From assembly GCF_003194385.1 (NCBI RefSeq), contig NZ_LAPT01000093.1, positions 1 to 50,591 on the forward strand: 50,591 bases of DNA, given 5' to 3'. Source of the stretch: Pokkaliibacter plantistimulans (lineage in GTDB: Bacteria; Pseudomonadota; Gammaproteobacteria; Pseudomonadales; Balneatricaceae). The notes below the pieces were generated by a model, which saw nothing but the letters and a program-made list of their open reading frames with translations, was not told where the DNA came from and did no database searches. This document shows positions 42,063 through 50,455 of the stretch, piece by piece; the first letter of the stretch is position 1; each line of letters starts with the position of its first letter. A program made the position numbers and the translations under genes.

Positions 42063-42485
42063 ATGAAAAAAGCCATTATTCCTTTGTGTCTGGCAGCCAG
42101 CGTGCTGGCAGCGTCAGCCACCGTGTCGGCGGAACCAATGGGCCGCCCACCTATGGATCAGCCGCCGGTGGGGCATGTCTACAAGCGTCTGGATATCAGC
42201 CGCATGGAGCGCCACGAGATCAACCATCATGTCTACTTCCATGACAGTGTGAACTGGTATCTCTATGACCCGGTGCGCGCGGTGTATGTGGTGGTCGATG
42301 AACCCCAGCGTCCGCGCGCGCCGATGATGCGTGATCAGGGTGAATTTGGAGAGGTGCTGACCACACTGCCGCCCGGCGCCGTCGCCGTGATGATCAACGG
42401 GGTGCAGTATTTCGAGAAACAGGGCCGCCTCTATCTGCCGACCCAGCGTCATGGTCAGTCTGTTTATGTCCATGTAAACCGCTAA
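42063..42485 (+). CDS. Exported DUF6515-like protein
   Basis: 140 residues. A signal peptide (MKKAIIPLCLAASVLAASATVSAEP) leads to a periplasmic domain with HVYFHDSVNWYLYDPVRAVYVVV and the repeated pattern LPPGAVAVMINGVQYF, which resembles DUF6515-type proteins. Role unknown, likely envelope. It converges with the LysR gene at 42496, 10 bp away. Confidence 0.78.
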   Translation: MKKAIIPLCLAASVLAASATVSAEPMGRPPMDQPPVGHVYKRLDISRMERHEINHHVYFHDSVNWYLYDPVRAVYVVVDEPQRPRAPMMRDQGEFGEVLTTLPPGAVAVMINGVQYFEKQGRLYLPTQRHGQSVYVHVNR

Positions 42486-42495
42486 GCGCCTGCCG

Positions 42496-43416
42496 TTACA
42501 CCGAGGCCAACCGGGCCTCTCCCTGCAGCCAGTCGACAAACTGACTGGCTGCAGAACCTTCTCTGATCGGCTCGCCCGTCAGGATATAAAACCCCGCCTC
42601 GGTATCGAGCTGATACTGATCTCCCAGCACCCGCACCAGACTGCCGTTACGGACGGCGGCATCAGCAAACAGCTGCGGCACCAGCGCCACGCCCAGCCCC
42701 TGTTCGGCGGCTTCCAGCGCTAGATTGGTCAATGAGAACGCCGGGCCGTTGATTCTGGTGCCAGGGTCACCATAGGCGGCAAACCAGCGCTGCCAGTTGT
42801 GATGGCTGTCAGAAATCAGCGGCACCTGAGCCAGATCGGCAGGCGTCTGCCAGCGTTGATGGTCAGGAAAGTGAGGTGAACATACCGGTGTCGCCCGGCC
42901 GGGCAGCAGAAACCGTGCATGGCCTGCGGCAAAAGGCGGTTTGCCCCAGCGAATGGCCATATCCACCCGGCCTTTGCCATGCAGCGGGCGGCTGATATCG
43001 GAGGCATCAATCATGATGGAAAGGGCCGGATGGCTCTGTGCCAGCCGTGACATACGCGGAATCAGCCAGCGGCTGGCGAAGGCAGGCGTGGTGCTGAGAA
43101 TCAGCTGGTCCGGGTGGCGCGGCAGGTCTTGCGTCAGCACCTCACGGGTGGCCTCTTCGACGATGCCAAGGGCCAGCCGCAGGCGGTGCACGTATTCCTT
43201 GCCGATGGTATTGGGTTCCAGCCCGCGCGGCAGCCGGTCAAACAGCTGGCAGCCGAGTTCAGCTTCCAGTGCGCGTATTTGCTGAGCCACGGCGCCCTGC
43301 GTCAGGTGCATTTCTTCCGCGGCAGCACGAAAGCTGCCCAGCCTTGCGGTGGCCTCAAGCGCAATCAGATAGTTGAGCGTTGGCAACGGCCCCTGTCTTG
43401 TTCCCCATTTCTTCAT
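42496..43416 (-). CDS. LysR-family regulator (GcvA-like)
   Basis: 306 residues. N-terminal winged HTH: LIALEATARLGSFRAAAEEMHLTQGAVAQQIRALEAELG (split over about residues 17-55), then a substrate-binding domain with TPAFASRWLIPRM typical of the GcvA subgroup. Divergent from the SDR gene at 43547 with a 130-bp promoter region between them, so it probably controls that gene and itself. Confidence 0.88.
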   Translation of the reverse strand: MKKWGTRQGPLPTLNYLIALEATARLGSFRAAAEEMHLTQGAVAQQIRALEAELGCQLFDRLPRGLEPNTIGKEYVHRLRLALGIVEEATREVLTQDLPRHPDQLILSTTPAFASRWLIPRMSRLAQSHPALSIMIDASDISRPLHGKGRVDMAIRWGKPPFAAGHARFLLPGRATPVCSPHFPDHQRWQTPADLAQVPLISDSHHNWQRWFAAYGDPGTRINGPAFSLTNLALEAAEQGLGVALVPQLFADAAVRNGSLVRVLGDQYQLDTEAGFYILTGEPIREGSAASQFVDWLQGEARLASV

Positions 43417-43546
43417 GCGACGCCCTGTGCTCTTTTTGCGTGGATGTGACAGTAGGAATTCTACTGTCTAAAGGCTGAATTTGTGATTGGTGAGTGTCGC
43501 CCAATGCTGATTTTATATAGCCCATCACTTACTAAGGAGTTTCATC

Positions 43547-44251
43547 ATGTCTGAGCAGAAAGTAGCTATCGTCACAGCCGGTGGCAGTGGCATGGGTGCC
43601 GGTGCTGCCCGTCAGCTGGCTGCAGAAGGCTACCGCGTGGCCATCCTGTCATCGTCCGGCAAGGGTGAAGCGCTGGCTAAAGAGCTGGGTGGAATCGGTG
43701 TGACAGGCTCCAACCAGAGTAATGAGGATCTGCAGCGACTGGTGGATGAAGTGATGAACGCCTGGGGCCGCATCGATGTGCTGGTCAACAGCGCCGGTCA
43801 CGGGCCGCGTGCACCCGTATTGGAGCTGACCGATGAAGACTGGCATCGCGGTATGGAGGTGTACCTGCTCTGTGCTATTCGTCCGACCCGTCTGGTGGCG
43901 CCGATCATGGTCAGGCAGAAGTCCGGGGTGATCATCAATATTTCTACTTTCGCCGCCTTCGAGCCTGATCCTGGGTTTCCTACTTCCGGTGTGTTCCGTT
44001 CTGGCCTTGCGGCCTTTACCAAGCTGTTTGCTGATCAGTATGCCGAGCACAACGTGCGCATGAATAACGTACTGCCGGGCTTTATCGACAGCCTGCCGGA
44101 GAAGGAAGAGTTCCGGGGTCGTATTCCCATGCAGCGTTACGGCAAGACTGAAGAGATTGCCAAGGTGATCAGCTTTCTGGCATCGGAAGGCGCAGGGTAT
44201 ATCACCGGCCAGAATCTGCGGGTGGATGGTGGTATTACCCGTTCGGTGTGA
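43547..44251 (+). CDS. SDR-like oxidoreductase with altered catalytic residues
   Basis: 234 residues. The cofactor loop TAGGSGMGAGAAR, LVNSAGHG and the C-terminal TGQNLRVDGGITRSV mark the short-chain dehydrogenase fold. The catalytic serine region NISTFAA is present, but the expected Tyr-x-x-x-Lys is replaced by SGVFR (Tyr to Ser, Lys to Arg) before SGLAAFTKLFADQYA. This divergent pattern occurs in a subgroup of SDR proteins, so the gene is not simply broken. AAGGAG lies before the ATG. Likely regulated by the divergent LysR. Confidence 0.85.
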   Translation: MSEQKVAIVTAGGSGMGAGAARQLAAEGYRVAILSSSGKGEALAKELGGIGVTGSNQSNEDLQRLVDEVMNAWGRIDVLVNSAGHGPRAPVLELTDEDWHRGMEVYLLCAIRPTRLVAPIMVRQKSGVIINISTFAAFEPDPGFPTSGVFRSGLAAFTKLFADQYAEHNVRMNNVLPGFIDSLPEKEEFRGRIPMQRYGKTEEIAKVISFLASEGAGYITGQNLRVDGGITRSV

Positions 44252-44267
44252 TGGGTGGTTTGTTGGT

Positions 44268-44610
44268 TTCCCCCTCTCCCCCAGCCCCTCTCCCGCAAGG
44301 GGCGAGGGGAGCTAACACGGTGTGTCCATCAAGCTCGGGTATCGTTGCCAGCAAAGGAGTTCACGAAAAGTATTCAATCTTCTGGTTTAGCTGACAGGTT
44401 GACTCAGTCGCTGGGGATTGCACGGATAAGTCCCTCGCCCGCAAGGGGCAAGGGGAGCTAACACGGTGTGATCCTCCAAGCTTGTAGTGGCCAACCAGAA
44501 ACCGCCTGTGATTCAGACCGTAGCTGACAGGTTGACTCAGTAGCTGGGGATTGCACGGATAAGTCCCTCGCCCCTGGCGGGAGAGGGATTTAGGGAGAGG
44601 GGGTAACCAA
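44268..44610. repeat. REP/BIME-like repeat block
   Basis: GC-rich hairpins of the CCCCTCTCCC / GGGCGAGGGG type at 44270-44310, 44430-44456 and 44570-44602. Between them two near-identical direct copies of about 50 bp starting GCTGACAGGTTGACTCAG (44390 and 44523, period 133) and two copies of GCTAACACGGTGTG (44311, 44457). Same hairpin family as 28554-28930. It fills most of the gap between the SDR and the HglS gene. Confidence 0.82.
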
Positions 44611-44629
44611 GCCGCTAAAGACAGAAAAT

Positions 44630-44656
44630 GCCCTTCTTCATTAAAGCAAGAAGGGC
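44630..44656 (-). terminator. Terminator of the HglS gene
   Basis: GCCCTTCTT and AAGAAGGGC, 9-bp perfect arms, followed on the minus strand by ATTTTCT. It lies 14 bp beyond the stop codon of the minus-strand gene. Confidence 0.82.
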
Positions 44657-44670
44657 AAGGCGGTGAGAAA

Positions 44671-46059
44671 TTACAGGCTCACGCCCAGTGCTGCGGCACA
44701 TTCCTGCAGCGAGCGCTGCTGCGTTTCGGCATACAGCGCCAGCTCGTTCAGGGTCTTGCGGCTCAGATCGGCTTCAAACTGATCCTTGTTGGCGTCGGCA
44801 CTGTAGTGAGCCTGCGCATCATCACCCAGATTGGACTGGAAGATGCCCGCAGCACTGACCGGCAGGAAGTCTTCATACACCAGCGGCTCAATCTGCACAT
44901 AGCCTGCAGCCATCAGTGCGGCCAGATCTTTACCTGCCTTGTCACTGGCGGCCATGCCCTGTTCAGTGGCGAAGTAGCGGAAGTAGGCCAGATCCTGCTG
45001 CTGCAGTTCGCTGTAGCTGTCGGGGAAGGCTACGAAAACCCGTTCCAGAATCGCCATGTAGTCCACAGCGTTATTTTCATTGGGGAAATCGCCCAGTTCT
45101 TCACGGGCCTGATCCAGCAGCTGGTCATACAGGGCACGACCTTTGGGGGTCAGCGCCACGCCACGCTGTTCGATCTCACCAAAGCGGGCAGAGTGGCTGC
45201 CCTGTTCGGCGCCATTGGCACCGATAAAGGTAATGGCTTCGTTCAGTGCCTTGAAGCTGGTCTGGCGCAGCAGGATAGGGCAGTTGCGCTTGGGTGGGCC
45301 TTCGATAACGGCTTTGGGAGTAATGCCTTTCTTCGGCATGCCGACCTGCACACTGTCGATGTCCAGAGTACGTGGCGTCAGGTGGTTGATGTGCGGGCCA
45401 CGGAAGGCCACCACATCGGCAATCAGGCGGTGCTGCTTCAGCAGCTGCTGGTATTCGTCCAGTGACACGGTGGCGCTGCTGTGCCAGCGGAAAGTTTCCA
45501 GTGCCTGCTGCACAAACTCTTCGGCATCAGCATCGTTCAGACCGCCATCGGCTTCCGCCTGACTGATCAGTTCCAGCACGCGTGAAGTGAAGATAGAGCG
45601 CTTTTCCAGTGTGGTTTTGGCAAAGGCACGCAGTGCTTCGCTGTCGATCAGCTCCAGACGCAGCAGTGAGCAGAATACGCGGAACGGGCTGATCTGCAGC
45701 GAGGCTTCGTGCACGGCACGGAAAGCGGTGGAGTGCACCGGTACACCAGCAGGCGTCAGGTCATAGTAGCCAACAGGAGACATGCCCATCACCGCGAACA
45801 GACGGGCGATGGTCGCCAGCTCTGCAGGCGTACCGACACGGATAGCACCATGACGCTCAACGTTCAGACGCTCCAGTTCACCGGTCTTGCGCAGGCTTTC
45901 TGCGATGCCGGGGTCATTGCTCATGGCGCTGTCGTTAACCTCGGCCACCAGATCGAGCAGGGTGCCGTACAGAGGCACTTCATCACGGTACATGTCTGAC
46001 ATGGCGCGGGAGAAGTCAGCGCGGATCAGGTCAGGGTTCTTGAAGTTAACGCCAGTCAT
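44671..46059 (-). CDS. hglS: 2-oxoadipate dioxygenase/decarboxylase (HglS/YdcJ, DUF1338)
   Basis: 462 residues, full length and strongly like E. coli YdcJ. In Pseudomonas putida HglS turns 2-oxoadipate into D-2-hydroxyglutarate in D-lysine catabolism, using iron. Candidate metal ligands are His70 in NVERHGAIRVG, His226 in GPHINHLTPRTLDID and Glu295 in RFGEIEQRGVAL. Other family blocks: GVPVHSTAFR, ETFRWH, LLRQTSFKAL, YEDFLPVSAAGIFQSNL. TGGAG lies 10 bases before the ATG. No other D-lysine pathway gene is nearby. The LysR gene 201 bp upstream, same strand, is the likely regulator. Confidence 0.9.
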   Translation of the reverse strand: MTGVNFKNPDLIRADFSRAMSDMYRDEVPLYGTLLDLVAEVNDSAMSNDPGIAESLRKTGELERLNVERHGAIRVGTPAELATIARLFAVMGMSPVGYYDLTPAGVPVHSTAFRAVHEASLQISPFRVFCSLLRLELIDSEALRAFAKTTLEKRSIFTSRVLELISQAEADGGLNDADAEEFVQQALETFRWHSSATVSLDEYQQLLKQHRLIADVVAFRGPHINHLTPRTLDIDSVQVGMPKKGITPKAVIEGPPKRNCPILLRQTSFKALNEAITFIGANGAEQGSHSARFGEIEQRGVALTPKGRALYDQLLDQAREELGDFPNENNAVDYMAILERVFVAFPDSYSELQQQDLAYFRYFATEQGMAASDKAGKDLAALMAAGYVQIEPLVYEDFLPVSAAGIFQSNLGDDAQAHYSADANKDQFEADLSRKTLNELALYAETQQRSLQECAAALGVSL

Positions 46060-46260
46060 GGTTTGCTAATCTCCAGATCGTTCTTTTTCGCGCGCCGCTC
46101 AGCGGTATTGTGTCCGGTGCGGTGCTGCGTGGATGTAGGTTCCCGAGGTCCGGGGAAGGAATGAGCCTATTAACGGCGAATCAGCCTGTCCGTACAAGCG
46201 AATAATATTTCGGACTTCATTCCTTAAAGTTGAGATGTGGGTGATTGTACCTGTTTCGCA

Positions 46261-47169
46261 TCAGACCTTGCCGGAGCGTTCGCTGATAATGCGGGCCAGA
46301 ATCCACTCTACAAAGGCTTTCACCTTGGGGACTTCTGCTGCCTGCTCGGCATGGGCGATAAAATGGGCGCCACTGCTGGGCATGGGGTGATCCACCGGGA
46401 TCAGCAGTTTGCCTTCGCTCAGCTCCTCCGCCACCAGATAGCGCGGAATCAGCGCCACGCCGCATCCCGCCTGTGCGGCACGAATGCACATGTAGAAGGT
46501 GTCGAAGCGCGGGCCGTGATAGCTGTTGTGCGCGGTCAGTGCCTGCGACAGAAACCACTCGTGCCACGCCTCTGGCCGTGAGGCACATTGCAGCAGCGTC
46601 ATCTGGCTGAGGTCGGCAGCATTGTGGCAGGGCTGTTCGGCCAGCAGTTCCGGCGCACAGACCGGCACGACTTCTTCATGAAAAAGCTCAATGCAGGTTG
46701 CGCCGGGCAAGGTGCCCTGACCATAGAAAAACGCAATGTCCGCTCTGGCCTGTTGCAGATCAAAAGGCTCCAGCTCATTGCGAATATCCAGATGAATATT
46801 CGGATAGCGCTTGTTGAAGTCTTTCAGATGGGGGATCAGCCAGCGCGCACCGAAGGTCGGCTGGGTGGCCACGCGCAGCACTTCCGACTCGCCGCCGTAG
46901 GTGAGGATATAGCGGCTGGAAATATCCACCTGCGTGAGGATCTTGTTCACCTCAGACAGATACAGCGCACCTGCCGGGGTCAGGTGCAGCCGTCGGCGGA
47001 TGCGCTCAAACAGGTTATGGCAGAGCATTTCCTCCAGCTGAGCCACCTGCTTGCTGACTGCGCTTTGCGTCAGATGCAGCTCTTCCGCGGCGCGGGTAAA
47101 ACTAAGATGCCGGGCCGCCGCCTCGAAGCATTGCAGCGCGGTGAGAGAAGGCATCAGGCGTTTGGACAT
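46261..47169 (-). CDS. LysR-family regulator upstream of HglS
   Basis: 302 residues. HTH: LQCFEAAARHLSFTRAAEELHLTQSAVSKQV (split at about residues 13-43); effector domain with QPTFGARWLIPHL. It is of the GcvA-like group and lies upstream of hglS on the same strand. Unlike most LysR regulators it is not divergent from its presumed target, so the assignment is tentative. Confidence 0.87.
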   Translation of the reverse strand: MSKRLMPSLTALQCFEAAARHLSFTRAAEELHLTQSAVSKQVAQLEEMLCHNLFERIRRRLHLTPAGALYLSEVNKILTQVDISSRYILTYGGESEVLRVATQPTFGARWLIPHLKDFNKRYPNIHLDIRNELEPFDLQQARADIAFFYGQGTLPGATCIELFHEEVVPVCAPELLAEQPCHNAADLSQMTLLQCASRPEAWHEWFLSQALTAHNSYHGPRFDTFYMCIRAAQAGCGVALIPRYLVAEELSEGKLLIPVDHPMPSSGAHFIAHAEQAAEVPKVKAFVEWILARIISERSGKV

Positions 47170-47289
47170 AAGCTAAAACCATCATCAGGCCGTAAAAACT
47201 GCTCATTATTCCAGCGGGGAATGATGTTGGCTGCAAGTGAAAAGTGAAATGAGGGTGTCGGGTGAAGGAGGTTGCCGGGTAAAGGAGGT

Positions 47290-47318
47290 GGCCGTGGTGG
47301 ACATGGCTCACCACGGCC
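47290..47318. terminator. Hairpin beyond the lipoprotein gene
   Basis: GGCCGTGGTG and CACCACGGCC, perfect 10-bp arms with a 9-nt loop, 18 bp past the stop of the minus-strand lipoprotein gene. No clear T-run, so it is a weak terminator call. Confidence 0.5.
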
Positions 47319-47335
47319 ATGCCGTCATGGGGGGA

Positions 47336-47758
47336 TTACTCCTGATTACCGATGTCAGTATCCCAGCCACAGTAGGGATAATCCGGATCGCCGCAGCAGT
47401 CACTGGTGCAGGCAATCAGCAGGCCGTTCGACAGTCGGAATAGCCCGGCATAGTCGAAGCTGAATGTAACCTGCTGCCTGTTTAGCAGCATGGACCCTGT
47501 TATCGAGCAGCCAGAATACGAGAAGTAGTCGTGCAGTTCGGTCTGATCCACTTCTTTACCTCGGGCAAGTATGTGCTGGAGCACGTCCGGGGTGAGGGTA
47601 GGGCAGTCGTAACCATTCTTGTTGCTGACCTTGAAGTCGCTTGCTATCCGGGAAAACTGCAGCGACGGATTGCTCTGATTGGTCACGGTACCTGATGCTG
47701 CACAGCCAGTTGCCACTGTGACCATCAGTACAAAGCCCGTTATGAAGGCGCTTTTCAT
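47336..47758 (-). CDS. Lipoprotein, possible immunity protein (paralogue B)
   Basis: 140 residues. Signal peptide ending in the lipobox-like VATGC, so lipidated at Cys19 and likely periplasmic. The mature domain has the pattern SDFKVS, YDC, VLQHIL, GCSITGS, FSFDYAGLFRLSNGLLIAC, CCG, YCGW, shared with the lipoprotein at 48566-48970. Cysteine pairs suggest disulfides. It starts 1 bp after the amidase stop and is thus translated with it. A periplasmic inhibitor of that amidase is the most natural reading, by analogy with effector-immunity pairs. Confidence 0.82.
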   Translation of the reverse strand: MKSAFITGFVLMVTVATGCAASGTVTNQSNPSLQFSRIASDFKVSNKNGYDCPTLTPDVLQHILARGKEVDQTELHDYFSYSGCSITGSMLLNRQQVTFSFDYAGLFRLSNGLLIACTSDCCGDPDYPYCGWDTDIGNQE

Positions 47759-47759
47759 A

Positions 47760-48407
47760 TTAATGACTGCCTTTGTGGACTTTGTAGGCTGTCAGGGTAC
47801 TGGTCCCTTCCGACTCGTTCTCGTCTTTGTGCGCGATAGGACCATGTGCATAGATGTCTTCAAGCGTAACGCCGTATTTGCTGATCAGGCCATCGAGCAG
47901 CCAGTACACCGACTTGAGTTGCAGGTCATTAGGTGTTTCATACCGATGGCTACTGTCAGCCAGTGTGCCGGTGATTTCGATGCCTATGGAGTCGTTGTTG
48001 CTAGGGAAGCGAAGAGGGTAAGGCTTTGCGGCCTCCATGCGGCTTATCAGAGTAAACTTCTTACTCCAGCCGGTATTTTTCCGGTTCAGTATATCCGTGA
48101 TTTTTCGGGCCTCCTCGTCACTACAGGAGTGCGCCTTTTCGCAACGGCTGCGAAGCTGGCCGACATGCCAGCACTTCTGACCGAGGCTGGCGGTCTGATA
48201 AATCTTGCCGGTTTCCGAGATCAGGAAATGAGCGCCTGCGGTTTTGTTACTGTAGGCGGCTAATGTGGAACGGGCGGTTGGCGCACCGGTGCGGTGCAGC
48301 ACAATGGCATTGATCTGGCCTATCGGGCCATGCTCGATGGCGGGGTATTCGGCTTTTTCTACGGTAGGGCTATTGACCCAACCATCCTTGTCAACGAGTA
48401 ACATCAC
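47760..48407 (-). CDS. N-acetylmuramoyl-L-alanine amidase (amidase_2 fold), effector-like
   Basis: 215 residues, no signal peptide. AmpD-type fold: zinc ligand His38 in NAIVLHRTG, GAHFLISETGKIYQ, SIGIEITG with Glu144, and His188 in YAHGPIAHK; the usual third ligand region appears as ESEGT. The enzyme would cleave the bond between muramic acid and the stem peptide. AGGGAG precedes the start. Lack of a secretion signal plus adjacent lipoproteins is the layout of type VI effector and immunity genes. AmpD-like recycling is an alternative, but would not need periplasmic partners. No secretion-system gene lies in the window. Confidence 0.85.
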   Translation of the reverse strand: MMLLVDKDGWVNSPTVEKAEYPAIEHGPIGQINAIVLHRTGAPTARSTLAAYSNKTAGAHFLISETGKIYQTASLGQKCWHVGQLRSRCEKAHSCSDEEARKITDILNRKNTGWSKKFTLISRMEAAKPYPLRFPSNNDSIGIEITGTLADSSHRYETPNDLQLKSVYWLLDGLISKYGVTLEDIYAHGPIAHKDENESEGTSTLTAYKVHKGSH

Positions 48408-48565
48408 TGTCTCCCTGGTGTTGTGTGCTCCGTGCTGCCGTACGTGGCATTGATCTGTGTGCGGCGGGGTACCGTAACAAACGAACGCTGGCGGTGCAAA
48501 TCAGCTACTTCCGCGGTTGTTATCATCGTGAGTGGTTATCGCCGACAGCTCCGCGCACACCGCAC

Positions 48566-48970
48566 TCAGTGCGGATTCCACGAGCAATAGTCGAAGGCAT
48601 CGTTGCAACAGCCGTCGCCACAGGCCAGCAGCGAGCCGTCGCTTAATTGCAGCACACCGCCATAGTCAAAACTGAAGCCCAGCGGCTGGCCATTACGACG
48701 CAATGAGCCATGAATAGTGCAGCCGGTGGTGGTGAACTGCTCATCCACATCCTGCTGGGTCACGCTGACGCCGCTGTCCAGCACGTGTTGCAGTACCTGC
48801 TGGTCTATCTGGTCGCAGCCATAGTGGCGGGCATCACTGACTTTGAAGTCCGATTTCAGCTCTGTGTACTGATCATCGAAAGACGGGGGCGACGAAGCGG
48901 TGGGAGGCTGGTTGCTGCAGGCTGTCAGCGTCACCGACAGCAGGGACAGATAAAACAGTGTGAATTTCAT
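48566..48970 (-). CDS. Lipoprotein, possible immunity protein (paralogue A)
   Basis: 134 residues from ATG 48970, where a proper signal peptide begins (MKFTLFYLSLLSVTLTACS, lipobox LTAC). An in-frame ATG at 49018 would add 16 residues before it. The mature part matches paralogue B: SDFKVS, YGC, VLQHVL, GCTIHGS, FSFDYGGVLQLSDGSLLAC, CCN, YCSW. Lies 158 bp upstream of the amidase on the same strand. Duplicated immunity genes often guard against related toxins; here this is inference. Confidence 0.82.
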   Translation of the reverse strand: MKFTLFYLSLLSVTLTACSNQPPTASSPPSFDDQYTELKSDFKVSDARHYGCDQIDQQVLQHVLDSGVSVTQQDVDEQFTTTGCTIHGSLRRNGQPLGFSFDYGGVLQLSDGSLLACGDGCCNDAFDYCSWNPH

Positions 48971-49058
48971 CCGCGCAGGGATGGGGTGGTGAGTTGAAGC
49001 ATGCTGCAGTGGTGACATCGTTGACGGCCCTCTTTCCTTTAAAGCCGAGAGAACGAAT

Positions 49059-49078
49059 GGGGCAGGTATGGCTGCCCC
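49059..49078 (-). terminator. Hairpin after the SDR gene
   Basis: GGGGCAG and CTGCCCC around a 6-nt loop, about 34 bp beyond the SDR stop. No strong T-run; moderate support. Confidence 0.5.
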
Positions 49079-49111
49079 GTAATAGCCTGCTGCCCTGCCG
49101 AACGTCAGGTA

Positions 49112-49903
49112 TCAGGCGATACTGCGCACTACACCACCATCCACGCGCATGGCAGCGCCGGTGGTGGCCGAAGCCTGCTGAGAGGCCAGATAAACACACA
49201 GATTGGCGACTTCTTCCACGCTGGCAAAGCGCCCGATCAGCGAGGTGGGGCGGTGCTCCCTGATGAAGGAGGCCTCCATCTCCGCGACACTAACGCCCTG
49301 TTCGGCTGCCATTTTGTCGAGAAATACGCTGACCCCTTCCGATTTGGTCGGGCCGGGCAATACTGCATTAACAGTTACGCCGCTGCCACTCAGGGTTTCC
49401 GCCAGTCCGCGTGACACGGCCAGCAGTGCGGTCTTGGTAACGCCGTAGTGCACCATCTCCACCGGGATCTGCAATGCGGACTCGCTGGACAGAAACTGTA
49501 TCCGTCCCCAGTGCTGCTTCTGCATGAGCTGGGCGTAATAGCGTGACAGCCGCACCGCACTCATGACATTGGCCTGAAAAAACTGCTCCCATTCTTCGTC
49601 GCTGATGTCGAAGAAGCCCTGCGGTGAGAAGATACCCATGTTGTTGATCAGAATGTCGGCGTGCGGCACCTGATGGATCAGCTCCCTGCAGCCATCCGCA
49701 TTGGACACATCGGCCACAACTCCGGTTACCCGACCATAGCCGTCTTCTTTCAGTCTGGCCACCGCTTCATCCACCCGAGCCTGGGTGCGGCCATTGATCA
49801 CCACTTCGGCACCGGTGGCAGCCAGCCCTCTGGCAATGGCATAGCCAATGCCCGCTGTTGAGCCGGTGACCAGCGCGATTTTGTCGTAGAGTTCGATTTT
49901 CAT
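49112..49903 (-). CDS. SDR-family oxidoreductase
   Basis: 263 residues. Classical SDR: TGSTAGIGYAIARGL, LINNMGIF, catalytic Ser in FLSSESA, Tyr and Lys in HYGVTKTALL, C-terminal TGAAMRVDGGVVRSIA. GGAGCGTAACCCT lies upstream of the ATG, a good ribosome site. Substrate unknown; the longer loop with FLDKMAAEQGVSVAEMEASFIREHRP before the C-terminus is typical of a subgroup often found as lone genes. Confidence 0.88.
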   Translation of the reverse strand: MKIELYDKIALVTGSTAGIGYAIARGLAATGAEVVINGRTQARVDEAVARLKEDGYGRVTGVVADVSNADGCRELIHQVPHADILINNMGIFSPQGFFDISDEEWEQFFQANVMSAVRLSRYYAQLMQKQHWGRIQFLSSESALQIPVEMVHYGVTKTALLAVSRGLAETLSGSGVTVNAVLPGPTKSEGVSVFLDKMAAEQGVSVAEMEASFIREHRPTSLIGRFASVEEVANLCVYLASQQASATTGAAMRVDGGVVRSIA

Positions 49904-50238
49904 AGGGTTACGCTCCTTGATGAGTTAGGGTCGTGTTCCTGTTCTGACATTCCGTCGCAAGCGATGCCTGCTATATGAACAGCAGTTGCAGCATCGTCAG
50001 CCTGCTAAGGGATATGGATAAGGCTTGCGGGATGTAACTCAACGGCATGGGGCGCGGTGACAGCAGATTGAAACAGCTATGTATTAATTTTTGATGCGCT
50101 GCGGGAGGAAATGAAAAAAAATCGCCCGATTAGGGTCAACTGAACCGTAGATAGACTTGCTTATTGCGAGATTGAAACAAATACTTACACATCGTTTTGT
50201 GCAGAGAGGTGCTCTCGTCGTTCTGTCACTGTTGTTCA
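49904..50238. other. Intergenic stretch without recognised features
   Basis: No gene is supported. A 10-codon frame behind GGGAGGAA (ATG 50111) is too short to judge. Two similar words, ATTGAAACAG (50070) and ATTGAAACAA (50173), may be chance. Confidence 0.5.
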
Positions 50239-50455
50239 GCAGGTCGTTGAAAAACGTTATCGAGGCAGCCGAGACAAGGAAATACCCAAGGGCACAAGAA
50301 GCAGGCGAAAAAGCGGAGTTAAGTGAACTAAGTGAGTATTTGACTCGCTCCGCTCGCCCCTTCTGGGCCATGCTAAAGCACGTTCAGCCTTTGGCTGTGA
50401 GCCTGTTTTTGACGCGGTATTCGGCAACGCAGATAGATTATCAACGACCTGTTAG
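50239..50455 (-). repeat. Long dispersed repeat element, right copy (inverted)
   Basis: Reverse complement of the 1-205 element with close similarity throughout (CGTTGCCGAATACCGCGTCA, GAGCGGAGCGAGTCAAAT and TTTTTCGCCTGCTT blocks are shared) plus about 20 bp of extra sequence near GTGCCCTTGGGTATTTC. Both ends carry CAGGTCGTTGA. On the minus strand it begins exactly at the TAA stop of the GGDEF gene. Confidence 0.85.
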
